64,000 nucleotides of DNA from Paenibacillus terrae (lineage in GTDB: Bacteria; Bacillota; Bacilli; Paenibacillales; Paenibacillaceae), in NCBI RefSeq assembly GCF_000943545.1, contig NZ_JTHP01000013.1:39091-103090 (forward strand), in the 5' to 3' direction. Of the stretch, positions 54,550 to 62,510 are shown piece after piece. The position numbers were made by a program, and so were the translations under genes. The notes under the pieces were generated by a model that saw nothing but the letters and a program-made list of their open reading frames with translations, was not told the origin of the DNA and searched no databases. Every line of letters begins with the position of its first letter. The first letter of the stretch is position 1.

Positions 54550-55294
54550 GTCTACTCCCCCCAAAAAAGGAGAGTATATCTATAATTTCTTGAAAAAATA
54601 ATTGCTGACTATGACTACGATGGATTTCATTATATAACTCACCATCTTTTATAAAAATAACCCGATCGCAATAACTGGCTTCCACGGCTCCGTGTGTTAC
54701 CAGCACGATTGTGGAATAATCCACACGACTGATAAGCCCCAGCATTTCCATCACAACACGTGAAGACATGGAATCGAGATTTCCAGTGGGTTCATCTGCG
54801 AGCAAGAGTGAAGGAGAGTGAATAATAGCTCTGCCTATAGCTGCCCTTTGCTTTTGTCCCCCTGATACCTCATAAGGTCGTTTATCCAAAATATCAATAA
54901 TATCCAGTTTCTTCGCTACCTCTTCCAGTTTGTGCTCCATTTCCTTTAATCCTTTTTTATTCAGCATCAGAGGAAACAATATGTTCTCTCCCAAAGTGAG
55001 AGTTTCCAGCAAATTATAGTCCTGAAATACAAATCCCAGCTCTTTGCGACGAAATAAAGCCAGCTTATCCTTCTTGAGCAGTTGTAGATTTTCCCCTTTA
55101 ATGCAAACCTCGCCAGAAGTCGGCATATCAATGGTTGAAATCATGTTTAATAATGTAGTCTTCCCACTACCAGACGGCCCCATAATGCCAACAAACTCGC
55201 CTTGTTTGATCGTTAAATGGATGTTGTTAAGGGCTCGGTAGGGAAGCTTGCCATAGTATATTTTGGTGACTTGATCCATTCGTACAATCTCCAT
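54515..55294 (-). CDS. BceA-type ABC ATPase
   Basis: 259 residues: Walker A GPSGSGKTT near 40-48, Q-loop VFQDYNLLETL, signature VSGGQKQRAAIGRAI, Walker [15 protein letters not shown]-loop VTHG. The H-loop His is followed by Gly, which is common in this family (THD or THE is more usual in others). Partner of BceB. A motif shared with the start of the regulator operon (55364-55396) lies 70-100 bases upstream, so it may have its own regulated promoter. Confidence 0.88.
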   Translation of the reverse strand: MEIVRMDQVTKIYYGKLPYRALNNIHLTIKQGEFVGIMGPSGSGKTTLLNMISTIDMPTSGEVCIKGENLQLLKKDKLALFRRKELGFVFQDYNLLETLTLGENILFPLMLNKKGLKEMEHKLEEVAKKLDIIDILDKRPYEVSGGQKQRAAIGRAIIHSPSLLLADEPTGNLDSMSSRVVMEMLGLISRVDYSTIVLVTHGAVEASYCDRVIFIKDGELYNEIHRSHSQQLFFQEIIDILSFFGGSRHAHELSSVSME

Positions 55295-55363
55295 AATTCA
55301 TTCCTTTCTTTTTCCTATGTCATGATCATAATCCATCCAGACAAGTGAAGCGATCGATTAACA

Positions 55364-55396
55364 TTACAAAAACCTTAAATCTGTTGTAAGGTTTCT
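55364..55396. promoter_or_regulatory. Candidate response-regulator site before bceA
   Basis: TTACAAAAACCTTAAATCTG then TTGTAAGGTTTCT. A 32-base near copy is at 57430-57461, ahead of the bceR region. TTACA...TGTAA half-sites fit a BceR-like site. The proposal is inference. Confidence 0.5.
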
Positions 55397-56382
55397 CATT
55401 TGCGAATTGAAAACAGGATTTGAACCGTCGTCCCTTCACCAACCGTTGATTTCAGCTGAATGTTATGATTCAGTCTTTTGCAGATTTCAGACACCAAATA
55501 GAGTCCCATTCCGGTTGATTCACGATACTTCCGCCCATTTTCGCCTGTGTAATAAGCCTCAAATACCCGTTCTACGTCTTTTTTAGGGATACCAATCCCC
55601 TCATCCTGTACTTCCAACACAATGACATGATCTCTTACGTGAGACATCAGTTTCAGACTGTGGGCATGACCTGAAGAATATTTTACCGCATTGGTCATCA
55701 ATTGGTTAATTATGAATCTTAGCCACTTGGCATCGGTTATCACACACAACTGCTCGTCCACTTCATTGGAAGGATAAATTTCGTTACGAATCAATAGTCT
55801 TTTGTTATCATAGATCACATCACTAACCAGTTTTCGTAATACAACAGGCTCCACATGAAAATCAGGTTCAAAGGATTCCAACCGTGACATATATAAAATC
55901 ATGTCTAGTCCTTTTCCTATTCGATCAATTTCATCGTAAATCTGATCAGATTCAGGATCTATTTTTCCTTTGAGGATTAAATGAATAACAGCAAGAGGAG
56001 TTTTCATCTGGTGAACCCACTGATTGATAAATGTAATATGATCACGCTGCTGATGCTCTAACTGATGAATTCGAGACTGATACAATCGGTAATATTGTAA
56101 AAGCAAGTGTTGCAAAGAAGAGGCTAATGGATTAAGTACCTTCATCTGAATAAGCTCATCTAAATCTCTTAGGTTTGCAGTGGATAATATTCGATATAAA
56201 CCAGAGTACAGGACATATCGGAAGAGCAAATAAACCAGCAATATGGAAGCCCCAAAAAAGACGGAATACAGGGCCGTCGACCAGTTACGGTAACCATCCA
56301 ACCAATAGATACTTAACACAAGAAAAAGTTGGATGATATTAAAAATCACCAGCGAAAAATGGTCACGCCAAAAAAGCTTCAC
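55396..56382 (-). CDS. BceS-type intramembrane-sensing histidine kinase
   Basis: 328 residues: two short membrane helices (about 10-28 and 35-57) with almost no extracellular loop, as in BceS kinases that receive the signal from the transporter. Phospho-His box FINQWVHQMKTPLAVI near 125-140, N-box WLRFIINQLMTNAVKYS, G1 QDEGIGIPKKD, G2 GMGLYLV. It overlaps the response regulator by 4 bases. Confidence 0.9.
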   Translation of the reverse strand: MKLFWRDHFSLVIFNIIQLFLVLSIYWLDGYRNWSTALYSVFFGASILLVYLLFRYVLYSGLYRILSTANLRDLDELIQMKVLNPLASSLQHLLLQYYRLYQSRIHQLEHQQRDHITFINQWVHQMKTPLAVIHLILKGKIDPESDQIYDEIDRIGKGLDMILYMSRLESFEPDFHVEPVVLRKLVSDVIYDNKRLLIRNEIYPSNEVDEQLCVITDAKWLRFIINQLMTNAVKYSSGHAHSLKLMSHVRDHVIVLEVQDEGIGIPKKDVERVFEAYYTGENGRKYRESTGMGLYLVSEICKRLNHNIQLKSTVGEGTTVQILFSIRK

Positions 56383-57080
56383 CGTTCATCCTCCTCAGTC
56401 AAGTGAAGCCGATAGCCAGCCCCTCTAACCGTCTCTATGATATCCCCCAGTCCCAGCTCGCTCAGCTTTTTACGGACACGAGTGACATAAACATTCAATG
56501 TGTTCTCGCCCACATATTGGTGATCATCCCATAAAGCCTCTAAGAGATGAACTCTACCCACAACCTGTTTAGGATACGTCATCAATAGCTCTAACAGTGC
56601 TACTTCTTTCTGGCTAATTTCTACATACTTATCATGGTATACAAGTTCCATGATATCGGGATATAGCGTCAAACCTGACACTTTTAAGGAACGGGATTTT
56701 GGAGCAACGGCATAAGAACCATAGGCACGTCGCAGATTACTTTCTACTTTGGCTAACAGTACTTCGGGATAAAATGGTTTCGTAATGTAATCATCTGCTC
56801 CATTTTGCAAAGCAATGACCTGATCCATTTTATCATCGCGTGCAGACACAAAAAGGATGGGACATGTAGATTGAGTCCGTATTTGTCTACACCAATAAAA
56901 TCCATCGAAACGAGGAAGATTCACATCAAGTAGTACCAAATCAGGCTCTACCTCTTGAAAGGCAACTAAAACTTGATCAAAATTTGAAACCATAACTCCT
57001 TGATAACCATATTTTTCAAGATAAGATTGGAGCAAGGAGCTGATTTGAGGGTCATCCTCTACGATTAATATCTTTTGCAT
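56379..57080 (-). CDS. OmpR-family response regulator, BceR type
   Basis: 233 residues: receiver with acidic pair EDD (residues 8-10), phospho-Asp in LVLLDVNLPRFDG near 53, Lys in DDYITKPF, then a winged helix with EVALLELLMTYPKQVV and VYVTRVRKKLSELG. It is expected to activate bceAB and its own operon on peptide stress. First of the four bce-like genes. Confidence 0.92.
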   Translation of the reverse strand: MQKILIVEDDPQISSLLQSYLEKYGYQGVMVSNFDQVLVAFQEVEPDLVLLDVNLPRFDGFYWCRQIRTQSTCPILFVSARDDKMDQVIALQNGADDYITKPFYPEVLLAKVESNLRRAYGSYAVAPKSRSLKVSGLTLYPDIMELVYHDKYVEISQKEVALLELLMTYPKQVVGRVHLLEALWDDHQYVGENTLNVYVTRVRKKLSELGLGDIIETVRGAGYRLHLTEEDER

Positions 57081-57190
57081 CGTGTTTTCTACCTTCTTAG
57101 TGCTTGAATTTTTAACAACTGATTTCTCTATAATGCCTTTATTTGATCATTCAAGCAATAACAACAATCTAATCCCCTTTGGTTGTAGAT

Positions 57191-57355
57191 TTAGGAGGAT
57201 TTTGTGGTGGTGTATATAGAATCCCGGATAATATGCATGGTGCCAAATATCAGAGTGATTAACAATATAATTATAGTAACGATAACGATGACTGTTATAA
57301 TGGTTTTTTTACGATTTTTTAATATTTCATTGAAACTTTGCTTTGGATCTTTCAA
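57191..57355 (-). CDS. Small single-pass membrane protein upstream of the bce genes
   Basis: 54 codons from TTG 57355 (AAGTGAG a few bases upstream): a charged N-terminus LKDPKQSFNEILKNRKK, one strong membrane helix (TIITVIVIVTIIILLITLIF), and a short tail with Arg, His and Thr ending TTTKSS. It lies 110 bases upstream of bceR in the same direction, downstream of the second copy of the shared regulatory motif. It is on the opposite strand to a longer, non-coding-looking frame (57204-57401). Function unknown; perhaps a small partner of the kinase or transporter. Confidence 0.5.
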   Translation of the reverse strand: MKDPKQSFNEILKNRKKTIITVIVIVTIIILLITLIFGTMHIIRDSIYTTTKSS

Positions 57356-57429
57356 GTCTGCTCACTTCTTTCCTTGCCTAGCTATTTACCAGCATAATTA
57401 GTTTCTACATAACGAACAACAGTTGAATC

Positions 57430-57461
57430 TTACAAAAACATTTCTTTGCTGTAAGGTTTCT
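57430..57461. promoter_or_regulatory. Candidate response-regulator site before the small membrane gene and bceR
   Basis: TTACAAAAACATTTCTTTGC then TGTAAGGTTTCT, nearly the same as 55364-55396. It is 75 bases upstream of the small-protein start. Confidence 0.5.
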
Positions 57462-57510
57462 GATTACCTACAGACCATCGTCGGATTGAACTAATGTATG
57501 TACATAACAA

Positions 57511-57559
57511 AACTGCCCGGGGTTGAGAATCTTTTTCTGATTCTCAACCCCGGGCAGTT
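57511..57559. terminator. Very strong terminator hairpin
   Basis: Two 21-base arms (57511-57531, 57539-57559; AACTGCCCGGGGTTGAGAAT is the start of the left one) are perfectly complementary around a 7-base T-rich loop. It ends the permease remnant at 57568. Confidence 0.9.
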
Positions 57560-57567
57560 TATCCTTT

Positions 57568-58130
57568 CTATCCTTTTACAGCCGAACCTACCGTCATCGC
57601 CGCTCCACTTGTTCACTCAAGAACAGGTAGACGAGTACCATCGGTAAGGAAGCCATGGTCATAACAACCCCCATGGCTCCCCAATCTGTGCTGTAAGAGC
57701 CTTGGAAAAAAGCAAGCCGAGTGGAAATGTCTTCATATTTTCAGGAACAGTCTATAAATATTAGCTCCATCCATGCATGCCGCCTCTTCAATTTCCTTAG
57801 GAATTCCTATAAGAAACCCGTAAAAAATCATGGACGAGAAAGGAAGGCCAATTGCGATATAAGAAAGAATAAGAGCTCCATACGTATTGGTAAGATGAAA
57901 ATCGCGAACCAGAATCGCCAGCGGTATCATGATAACCTCCAGTGGCATAAACATTCCTATGATCATATAAGTCCGAACGGCAGAACGAAACCTCCATCTC
58001 ATACGAGCCACTGCGAAGGCAAACATCAGAGCCAGTAAAAGGATGAGCAGAGTCGAATCCGTTGATACGACCAGACTGTTCAGAAAGTAACGGGGAATAT
58101 TAAACTGCGCCGAGATACTATTATCAGTTG
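57568..58130 (-). pseudogene. Carbohydrate ABC transporter permease (MalG type), truncated with internal deletion
   Basis: Minus frame: FLNSLVVSTDSTLLILLLAL, MRWRFRSAVRTYMIIGMFMP, the EAA loop IPKEIEEAACMDGANIYRLF, then a frame change and deletion near 57730, then YSTDWGAMGVVMTMASLPMV and, after another shift, TVGSAVKG with stop at 57568. The N-terminal two helices are missing. No partner genes remain. Confidence 0.75.
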
Positions 58131-58180
58131 AATATATAGCCTAGAAAAAGCAGCTCCTGGCCTGGCTTTTCTAAAGTGTT

Positions 58181-58420
58181 TTACCTTAGTTTCTTATGTA
58201 AAACTAAACATTCATCCACTGAAAAAGCAAAATAAATCATCTGTTCAAGCATCCTTTTGGTCGTTTTTTTACCTAAAAGTGAGAATTCGCCGGCTAACCA
58301 TTTTGCTTCTTAATAACTGTTTATTTTCTGTAGAAGATAAATAAAATCCCTTGCGCTTGGTCTAATTCCCCTCTCCTCATCCATCCATTGTAAGTAATCA
58401 TTTATAATGGGATCTTTCAC
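58181..58420 (-). pseudogene. Small protein with an in-frame stop, unknown
   Basis: GTG 58420 (GGAG 10 bases before) opens a frame of 79 codons interrupted by one TAA at 58310-58312: VKDPIINDYLQWMDEERGIR, then FIYLLQKINSY stop EAKWLAGEFSLLGKKTTKR and on to stop at 58181. The good ribosome site and continuous coding pattern on both sides of the TAA point to a recent nonsense mutation. Family unknown. Confidence 0.4.
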
Positions 58421-58635
58421 GCATAATCTCCATTTCATTATACTAAGTAATTATTGAAAAGATAAAATCGTTCTCTTTCAACAAATACTACCACTTTATC
58501 ACGTCACAAACTCACTCTGTTACCACACTTTTGAATATAAACTATAAATTTTATTATTCTTGCTACCTATGCCTTTTTATTTGTTTTTTTGAACTTAATG
58601 ATTTATTCAATGAAAATTCACTGTGTTAATATTTT
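58421..58635. other. AT-rich spacer, no gene seen
   Basis: No open frame or repeat of note between the small ORF and the Tn3 chimera. Confidence 0.4.
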
Positions 58636-59300
58636 TCATTCTATTATTGTTTCAACATCTTCATGAGATTTTGCATAATAAGTCTCTGAACACCACTTAA
58701 TTTGAGGCTCTCTATTCTTCTCATAAATTTTGATTAGTTGATTTAAAACAAAGATCTTTTGAACAATATTTTCACAAAAAAAGTTAAGCTGCCGACTATA
58801 AAAATTAATTTCCTTTTGATAAGGATGGCGATCCTTTTGGTTCCTCTCGTATACATCAAGAAGTTGAATATGTAAATTATAAAACTTCTCAGTGATCAGG
58901 ACTTTTGGGTTTTTATGGAGACCGGTATCAAGTTTTTCTAATCCATCTTTCATGGCCTGCTTCAACGGTGCAATGAACGCTTCCGCATCCAACGAGTGCT
59001 TCAGAGCCTTATAATTTTCTTCCCGCCGTTCTTCGAAGTCTGTTGGCAAGTCATCGTCTGGATTCCGGTATCGGTTCGCTCCGTTCACCCATATTTCCTT
59101 GCAGAGAAGCTTTTCCCCGTAAAGCTTTCAGGACGCTTATTTCATAGTTCATTCGATTAATTTGCTTAACATACTTTCGACACCTGGTTTGCCCGGATTG
59201 GCCTTTAGCTCTTGAAACCCTCATCGCTGCTTGAGCCGCCCTGATCTTCATCCAGAAATGTGATATCGAAGAGTACATCCAATTTGGACAAAGATGTGTA
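58636..59300 (-). pseudogene. tnpA: Chimera: Tn3 TnpA middle part fused to FYNLH-family protein (copy 3)
   Basis: On the minus strand: Tn3 TnpA pieces MKIRAAQAAMRVSRAKGQSG, YEISVLKALRGK, then (other frame) NGANRYRNPDDDLPTDFEER and REENYKALKHSLDAEAFIAP up to LITEK, nearly the same as in the copy at 35226-35789. Directly in frame after LITEK follows FYNLHIQLLDVYERN and the rest of the FYNLH family (NFYSRQLNFFCENIVQKIFV), stopping at 58636. The 150-codon frame 58636-59088 therefore encodes a fusion. Its start lies within tnpA and it may not be translated. Confidence 0.7.
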
Positions 59301-59397
59301 CGGCAACTTTTCCAGTGTAGCTTGGAAAAATTGTTCTCATAAGTCGGATGCTATCCTCACGAAAGCCAAAAAACTCCCTGATTGTGTTCTATGGTAG

Positions 59398-60010
59398 GTG
59401 ATGGAGCGGGCACTTGAATTGGGACATGAGGTTGTAGCCGCGGCTCGCCGGCCGGAAGTCATTACCCCCGCAGAGCGGCTCAGCACCCGGCAGGGGGATG
59501 TATTCGACGCGTCGAGTATGGCCAAAGTCATTGCTGATACAGATGTGGTTATCAGTTGCATAGGTCCAACCAGTAACTTCGCGCCAGGTACCGTCATGTC
59601 AGAGGGAATCCCGAATATTATTGCGGTCAGCCAGCGTGCTTGAGTTAAGCGCCTAGTCATGCAGAGCGGCATTGGTCTGAGCAACAGGAAAGAACTTTCG
59701 CAGTCAATCGGTGGGCAATACGCATTCACCGGCGCATCTTCTCGAAGACGATCAAGGACAAGGCCATTGCCGGGCGTACGGTGCAACGGAGCGACCTAGA
59801 TTGGGTTATTGTACGACTGGACTCTGTCACTTTGAAATATACGGCAGACCCCTCAGCCCGCATCGCTCCGTTCCTGCCGCTTCCCTTCTCAGACTGTGCT
59901 GACTGCCTCGTACGGGCGGCGACGAGTGAGCCAACCTGGCTAAGGAAAATCATCTCTGGACATTTGCCTGAAGCTGCGTTGACCGATGTATTTCTCGACA
60001 AAAGGACACC
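59398..60010 (+). pseudogene. NmrA-like NAD(P)H-binding protein, decayed, GC-rich
   Basis: Plus-strand pieces of an NAD(P)H-binding SDR-a5 protein: MERALELGHEVVAAARRPEV, GDVFDASSMAKVIADTDVVI, then after frame changes SGIGLSNRKE, DLDWVIVRLDSVTLKYTADP and FSDCADCLVRAATSE. The GxxGxxG N-terminus is missing and there are at least two frame breaks. The GC content and codon use differ from the AT-rich neighbours. Its 3' side runs straight into the Tn3 right end. Confidence 0.65.
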
Positions 60011-60026
60011 CGTTATCTTTTTCATT

Positions 60027-60078
60027 ACATATTTTCACATACATTTGCGGGTAGTATCAGCAACGCTGGTACTACCCC
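60027..60078 (-). repeat. Tn3-type terminal inverted repeat, right-end orientation (R1)
   Basis: On the minus strand GGGGTAGTACCAGCG (60078-60064) TTGCTGATACTACCCGCAAA, which matches L1 at 33749 in order and spacing. The inner part 60027-60053 is identical to 35772-35798. The outer tip is interrupted by the MITE at 60078. Confidence 0.7.
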
Positions 60079-60190
60079 ATAGCCATCAAGCTAAGAAATT
60101 AATATATCCCCAAAACGAAAAAACCTTTTAAATAAAGGTTAGCTTTTTTTCGTTTTGGGGGTATTCGAAAATTTTAACTTGATGGGTATG
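60078..60190. mobile_element. IS231-type MITE (113 bp) with 11-bp target duplication
   Basis: Ends CATAGCCATCAAGCTAAGAA and, reversed, CATACCCATCAAGTTAAAAT resemble the CATGCCCATCAA start of IS231-family inverted repeats and of the element at 62511. The inside is a near-palindrome (CCCCAAAACG...CGTTTTGGGG). It is flanked by TGGTACTACCC at 60067-60077 and 60191-60201, a perfect 11-bp target duplication lying in the Tn3 end. No coding capacity. Confidence 0.8.
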
Positions 60191-60202
60191 TGGTACTACC
60201 CC

Positions 60203-61411
60203 TTATACCGTGTGATTTTTTGAGGCGCCCAATCCAGATATGAACAACAGAGCGCTAACGACAAGCAACAATAACAGAGGGAGGCTCCAACTTGCCGTGA
60301 TGTCATGGAGTAAACCAAATAAGATCGGTCCAGTTGCTGCCAGCAAATATCCAACGGATTGCGACATGCCGGACAAAGAAACTGCATCGTGGGCATCTTT
60401 CGTCCGCAAGCTTAAAAAGATCATGGCCAAGCTGAACGCAAATCCCCCACCAATTCCGAGTAAAATTGTCCATAACGAAATGAAAGCATTTCCGCCGAAG
60501 TAAAGGCCTCCCAATGAGACAAACAACAGGATAGTCATTATGATGACCAGTAAACGTTGGTTCTTCATGCGTCCCGCAACGATCGGCACGATGAACGCTA
60601 CGGGCAGCGCAGCGATTTGAAACAGCGATAGCATCCAACCGGCGCTGTCTTCACTCAAGCCCCGGCTTGTCGTGATTTCAGGCAACCAAGCGACCAAAAC
60701 ATAGAAAATGAGAGACTGCATCCCCATAAAAATTGTAATCATCAATGCCAGCGGTGAACGCCACAGACTTCGACGTGCTGACGCACCGCCTGTTGTCGTC
60801 CTGGAAGACGCGTGACTCGCTCGAGCCTGAGGTAACCAGAATAGCGCGGCCAACAGAGCAAGTGCGCCCCAGATGCCTAGCGCGCCATTCCAACCGAAAC
60901 CGAGATTACGGGCGAGCGGAACACTTACACCGGATGCGATCGCCCCGCATAAATTCATCGACACGGAGTACACTCCTGTCATGAGGCCGACTTGACGAGA
61001 GAAATCCCGTTTAACCAGACTCGGAATGAGCACGTTGCACACCGCAATCGCGAGCCCTAGCAAAGCGGTGCCTACAAACAAAGAAGCTGTTGCAGTCAAT
61101 GAGCGGATAGCGATACCCGCCATGAGCAGGACCAACGCATAAAGCATGGTCCTTTCCACCCCGAAGCGGCGTGCCAAAATAGGCGCGAACGGTGAAAGAA
61201 GCGCGAAAGCAAGCATCGGCAAAGTTGTGAGCAGACCTGCCCCAGCATTCGACAGTCCGAGGGAATCGCGAATCGAGCCAAGCAACGGGCCTACCGAGGT
61301 TAGCGGTGATCGCATGGTCAGTGAGATCAGGACGATGCCGATGATGATCGGCCAACTCGACGACAACGACTTCTTCACCATCGTTGCCTTCGTATCGCTT
61401 TGTACGCTCAC
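60203..61411 (-). CDS. MFS transporter, CynX/NimT type
   Basis: 402 residues, twelve predicted membrane helices. Start ISLTMRSPLTSVGPLLGSIR is typical of the CynX/NimT (cyanate/2-nitroimidazole) branch, followed by TTLPMLAFALLSPFAPILAR and RFGVERTM (motif A-like loop), and a C-terminal LLHDITASWSLPLLLLLVVS. Substrate uncertain. Start GTG 61411 with GGAGGG upstream; the ATGA-type 4-bp overlap with the gntR stop shows an operon. GC-richer than the window average. The stop codon lies next to the MITE/Tn3 end. Confidence 0.87.
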   Translation of the reverse strand: MSVQSDTKATMVKKSLSSSWPIIIGIVLISLTMRSPLTSVGPLLGSIRDSLGLSNAGAGLLTTLPMLAFALLSPFAPILARRFGVERTMLYALVLLMAGIAIRSLTATASLFVGTALLGLAIAVCNVLIPSLVKRDFSRQVGLMTGVYSVSMNLCGAIASGVSVPLARNLGFGWNGALGIWGALALLAALFWLPQARASHASSRTTTGGASARRSLWRSPLALMITIFMGMQSLIFYVLVAWLPEITTSRGLSEDSAGWMLSLFQIAALPVAFIVPIVAGRMKNQRLLVIIMTILLFVSLGGLYFGGNAFISLWTILLGIGGGFAFSLAMIFLSLRTKDAHDAVSLSGMSQSVGYLLAATGPILFGLLHDITASWSLPLLLLLVVSALLFISGLGASKNHTV

Positions 61412-62100
61412 GGCTGTTTCCCTCCTTTGACGTCGAGAACAGCTTGCGATTCCGCAATATAACGGTGAACCGCTGCCACAGCACGATCGGCGTCCTGATC
61501 GACAATCGCTTCGACCAGTTGCCGGTGCATTTCCAAGAAATCCGCACCGACTTCATAACGAGTCAAGCTTGTAATCGAATCTTGCGCTGCTTCAGCGATA
61601 TGGTCGTATAATTCGATCAATATTTCATTGTGAGATGCAGCGACGATGCTTTGGTGAAGACGAATATCCTCCGTTACAAAGCCATCAATGTCACCGAGTG
61701 CTGCCGCCGCCTCGCAGCGTTCAAGTTGGAGAAGAAGTTCATTCGCCTCGTCGCTCGTTCTGCGTTGCGCAGCCAGATGTGCTCCCTCACGTTCGAGAGC
61801 ATGCCGGACTTCTAACGTTTGCAGCGTATCGGAGTGCAAAATGCGTTTTTGCAATACGACCCCCAAAACACTTGAAGAGCAGACGTAAGTTCCGTCACCT
61901 TGTTTCGTCTTCAAGAGTCCCGCATGTATTAATGCCCGAATGGCTTCCCTTAATGTATTGCGGCTAACATTCAATTCAGTCATCAACTTCGGCTCGGCCG
62001 GAATGCGCATCCCGACAACCCACTTACCGGATTCGATCAAACTTTCCATTTGCAGTGCAACTTGCTCAACCAGCGTTAGTCGATTTGTTTTCTGAAGCAT
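61408..62100 (-). CDS. GntR-family regulator, FadR subfamily
   Basis: 230 residues: N-terminal winged helix with PAEPKLMTELNVSRNTLREAIRALIHAGLL, then a helical FCD ligand domain with metal-type residues (LHQSIVAASHN, FLEMHRQLVEAI). It overlaps the transporter gene and probably controls it in response to a small acid. A CAAACA-TAGGA-TGTTTG palindrome lies 28-44 bases upstream of its start, likely its own operator. GC-rich like its partner. Confidence 0.88.
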   Translation of the reverse strand: MLQKTNRLTLVEQVALQMESLIESGKWVVGMRIPAEPKLMTELNVSRNTLREAIRALIHAGLLKTKQGDGTYVCSSSVLGVVLQKRILHSDTLQTLEVRHALEREGAHLAAQRRTSDEANELLLQLERCEAAAALGDIDGFVTEDIRLHQSIVAASHNEILIELYDHIAEAAQDSITSLTRYEVGADFLEMHRQLVEAIVDQDADRAVAAVHRYIAESQAVLDVKGGKQP

Positions 62101-62127
62101 AGGTTAACTCCTCCAACATTTATTTAT

Positions 62128-62144
62128 CAAACATAGGATGTTTG
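62128..62144. promoter_or_regulatory. Probable GntR operator
   Basis: CAAACATAGGATGTTTG: six-base arms CAAACA/TGTTTG around a 5-base centre, immediately upstream of gntR. Confidence 0.6.
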
Positions 62145-62364
62145 GTATATTGGCATTTTATCACACTTATTTAATTGAGACAAATCCCTGCCCATTCGTA
62201 ATAGTATAAAGTTCCGTTTATTATTTAGTAAATGGAACATCGAGCTTTTTGAAATACATATTGCCTAAAAAACATAGCATAGATATATTGATTTCAAATG
62301 CTTGGTTCCGACTCTAACCATTTTTGGAACCGACGATTACGTCTTAGATTAAATACATGTAAAC

Positions 62365-62401
62365 AAAGTGGAAGCCCTTATTTAACAAGGACTTCCACTT
62401 T
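62365..62401. terminator. Hairpin
   Basis: AAAGTGGAAG (62365-62374) and CTTCCACTTT (62392-62401), with an inner CTT/AAG pair. It lies just inside the Tn3-like end at 62415. Confidence 0.55.
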
Positions 62402-62414
62402 TGGAGTTTAGATA

Positions 62415-62439
62415 ACTGACACTACGCTGGAACTACCCC
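62415..62439 (-). repeat. Second Tn3-type right end (R2)
   Basis: On the minus strand GGGGTAGTTCCAGCGTAGTG followed by TCAG. It matches the L1/L2/R1 ends with a few changes. Confidence 0.5.
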
Positions 62440-62510
62440 TAGCTCGCTTACAGGCTCGGCGCGAGACATGGATTAGTCTTTGTGTATAGGGGTAATACCC
62501 CATGCCCATC

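Noticed and set aside
57204..57401. 65-codon plus-strand frame beginning MVVYIESRII
   Set aside because: The minus-strand frame at 57191-57355 makes a far more protein-like product (charged head plus one membrane helix) and matches the orientation of the bce genes.
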